Assembly: GCA_943327015.2 (NCBI GenBank)
Contig: CALPVM020000155.1
Coordinates: 1-6,179 of the forward strand
DNA from: Akkermansia muciniphila
GTDB lineage: Bacteria; Pseudomonadota; Gammaproteobacteria; Burkholderiales; Burkholderiaceae_C
DNA: 6,179 bases
Direction: 5' to 3'
Shown: positions 5,479-6,179 of the stretch, one piece after another
Layout of the letters: each line of letters begins with the position of its first letter
How positions within the stretch are numbered: the first letter of the stretch is position 1
Translations under genes and position numbers: made by a program
Notes under the pieces: model-generated
Told to the model about the DNA's origin: nothing
Database searches by the model: none
What the model saw: the letters and a program-made list of their open reading frames with translations, nothing else

Positions 5479-6179
5479 ATGAAAAAGAACTTTACTTACA
5501 AACGCAAGCAGTTAGAGGCTCACCAGCTTGAAGATTTAACGCAACTCAGCAATGCTGCCAGCGAACAGGCAAATGTGCCAGATGCCGACACCCTGCCACT
5601 AAATGTGAAGCCGCCAAAGCTATCTTCCAAACGTACATTAGTTGAAGCGGCGGAGTGTGTGTTGCTGGAGACTTTCTGCCAGTTCACCACTAACCTTAAC
5701 ATCCTACGCACATCCGATGACCCCGAAGTGGTGCACCAGGCCAGGGTTGGTTGGAGACGCTTCAAAAGTGCATTGCGTTTATTCAAGCCTGTTATTGCAG
5801 CAGATACAGTCGCTTCATGGTTAGAGCTGGAGTTGCTTTTAACGTGTCTGGGTGACCTTAGAGATTTTGATGTTGCTGCTATGGAAACGCTGCCAACATT
5901 GGCAGATGCATACGCCCAGGGCGATGAACTACGCATTGAAAAGTGGCAGACGATGGAAAAGGTGCTGTTAGATGCCACGCAGTTGCAGCGAAAAACCGTT
6001 CGCTATGCACTTCAAGAACCCGCAGTAGTCCTTTGTTTGCAGACCACCATCGAGTGGATCGACGACTTGCTTACTTCAAATAGTACAAACACCAAAGCCT
6101 ACAAAAAGACACATCTTCGTTATTGGAGCAGGAAAAGGATTGCACGCCTATTTCGTCAACTCAAAGACGCGCAAGCCAA
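5479..6179 (+). CDS. CHAD-domain protein, N-terminal 233 residues (cut by window edge)
   Basis: The frame is open from ATG 5479 to the window end. CHAD domains are alpha-helical, rich in conserved His, Arg and Lys, and bind inorganic polyphosphate; many CHAD proteins associate with polyphosphate granules in the cytoplasm. The domain starts near residue 53. It shows the hallmark DPEVVHQARVGWRRFKSALRLF (81-102; H86, R89, R93, R94) and LGDLRDFDVAAM (124-135). The second helical half begins with HLRYWSRKRIARLFRQLKD (212-230), a repeat of the pattern. The first 50 residues are polar and low in complexity, and there is no CYTH domain, the usual N-terminal partner (no ExExK). An in-frame TAG at 5434-5436 and the lack of other start codons fix ATG 5479 as the first possible start, yet no Shine-Dalgarno sequence precedes it. 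The gene may be a stand-alone CHAD protein or one shortened by rearrangement near the IS remnant. Confidence 0.85.
   Translation, partial: MKKNFTYKRKQLEAHQLEDLTQLSNAASEQANVPDADTLPLNVKPPKLSSKRTLVEAAECVLLETFCQFTTNLNILRTSDDPEVVHQARVGWRRFKSALRLFKPVIAADTVASWLELELLLTCLGDLRDFDVAAMETLPTLADAYAQGDELRIEKWQTMEKVLLDATQLQRKTVRYALQEPAVVLCLQTTIEWIDDLLTSNSTNTKAYKKTHLRYWSRKRIARLFRQLKDAQA

Noticed and set aside
5520..5978. Minus-strand open frame of 152 codons, rich in serine
   Set aside because: It is antisense to the CHAD coding region, whose hallmark motifs are on the plus strand. Serine-rich composition is typical of antisense frames.

Overview
The window looks like an accessory stretch of a proteobacterial chromosome. 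It is most likely betaproteobacterial (Burkholderiales-like), judging by the flavour of the LysR regulator, the IS3-type transposase remnant and the CHAD protein. This taxonomic reading is inference; there is no rRNA or other marker here. Both window edges cut through genes.

Left third (1-2080): a minus-strand pair and a divergent plus-strand gene. The pair is a LysR-family regulator (320-1216) followed 12 nt later by the start of an exported protein that resembles the BPL_N / glutamine-amidotransferase-like family (1-307, cut by the window edge). Across a 168-nt divergent gap lies a six-helix membrane protein of DUF4386 type (1385-2080). The gap holds a perfect 7+7 inverted repeat, TATTGCA-ATTA-TGCAATA, which is the natural candidate for the LysR operator.

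Middle (2189-4907, minus strand): a visibly AT-richer two-gene unit. A CHASE2-type membrane receptor fused to a class III adenylate cyclase (666 aa) is followed after 43 nt by a FecR-domain protein with a Tat-like signal (224 aa). I infer that they form one envelope-sensing cAMP module: the FecR protein and the CHASE2 domain would sit outside the inner membrane, and the cyclase catalytic domain inside.

Right (4910-6179): a decayed IS3-family insertion sequence (4910-about 5333). Its surviving terminal repeat ends 2 nt upstream of the cyclase start codon, so all sequence immediately upstream of the cyclase unit is insertion-sequence DNA. The transposase remnant carries a nonsense codon, an internal deletion that removes two of the three catalytic residues, and a frame change. 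After about 145 nt of unassigned sequence comes the 5' part of a plus-strand CHAD-domain (polyphosphate-binding) gene without a CYTH domain (5479 to the window end).

No tRNA, rRNA, CRISPR array or convincing terminator was seen. The most interesting points are the cyclase/FecR pair and the capture of its upstream region by the IS end.
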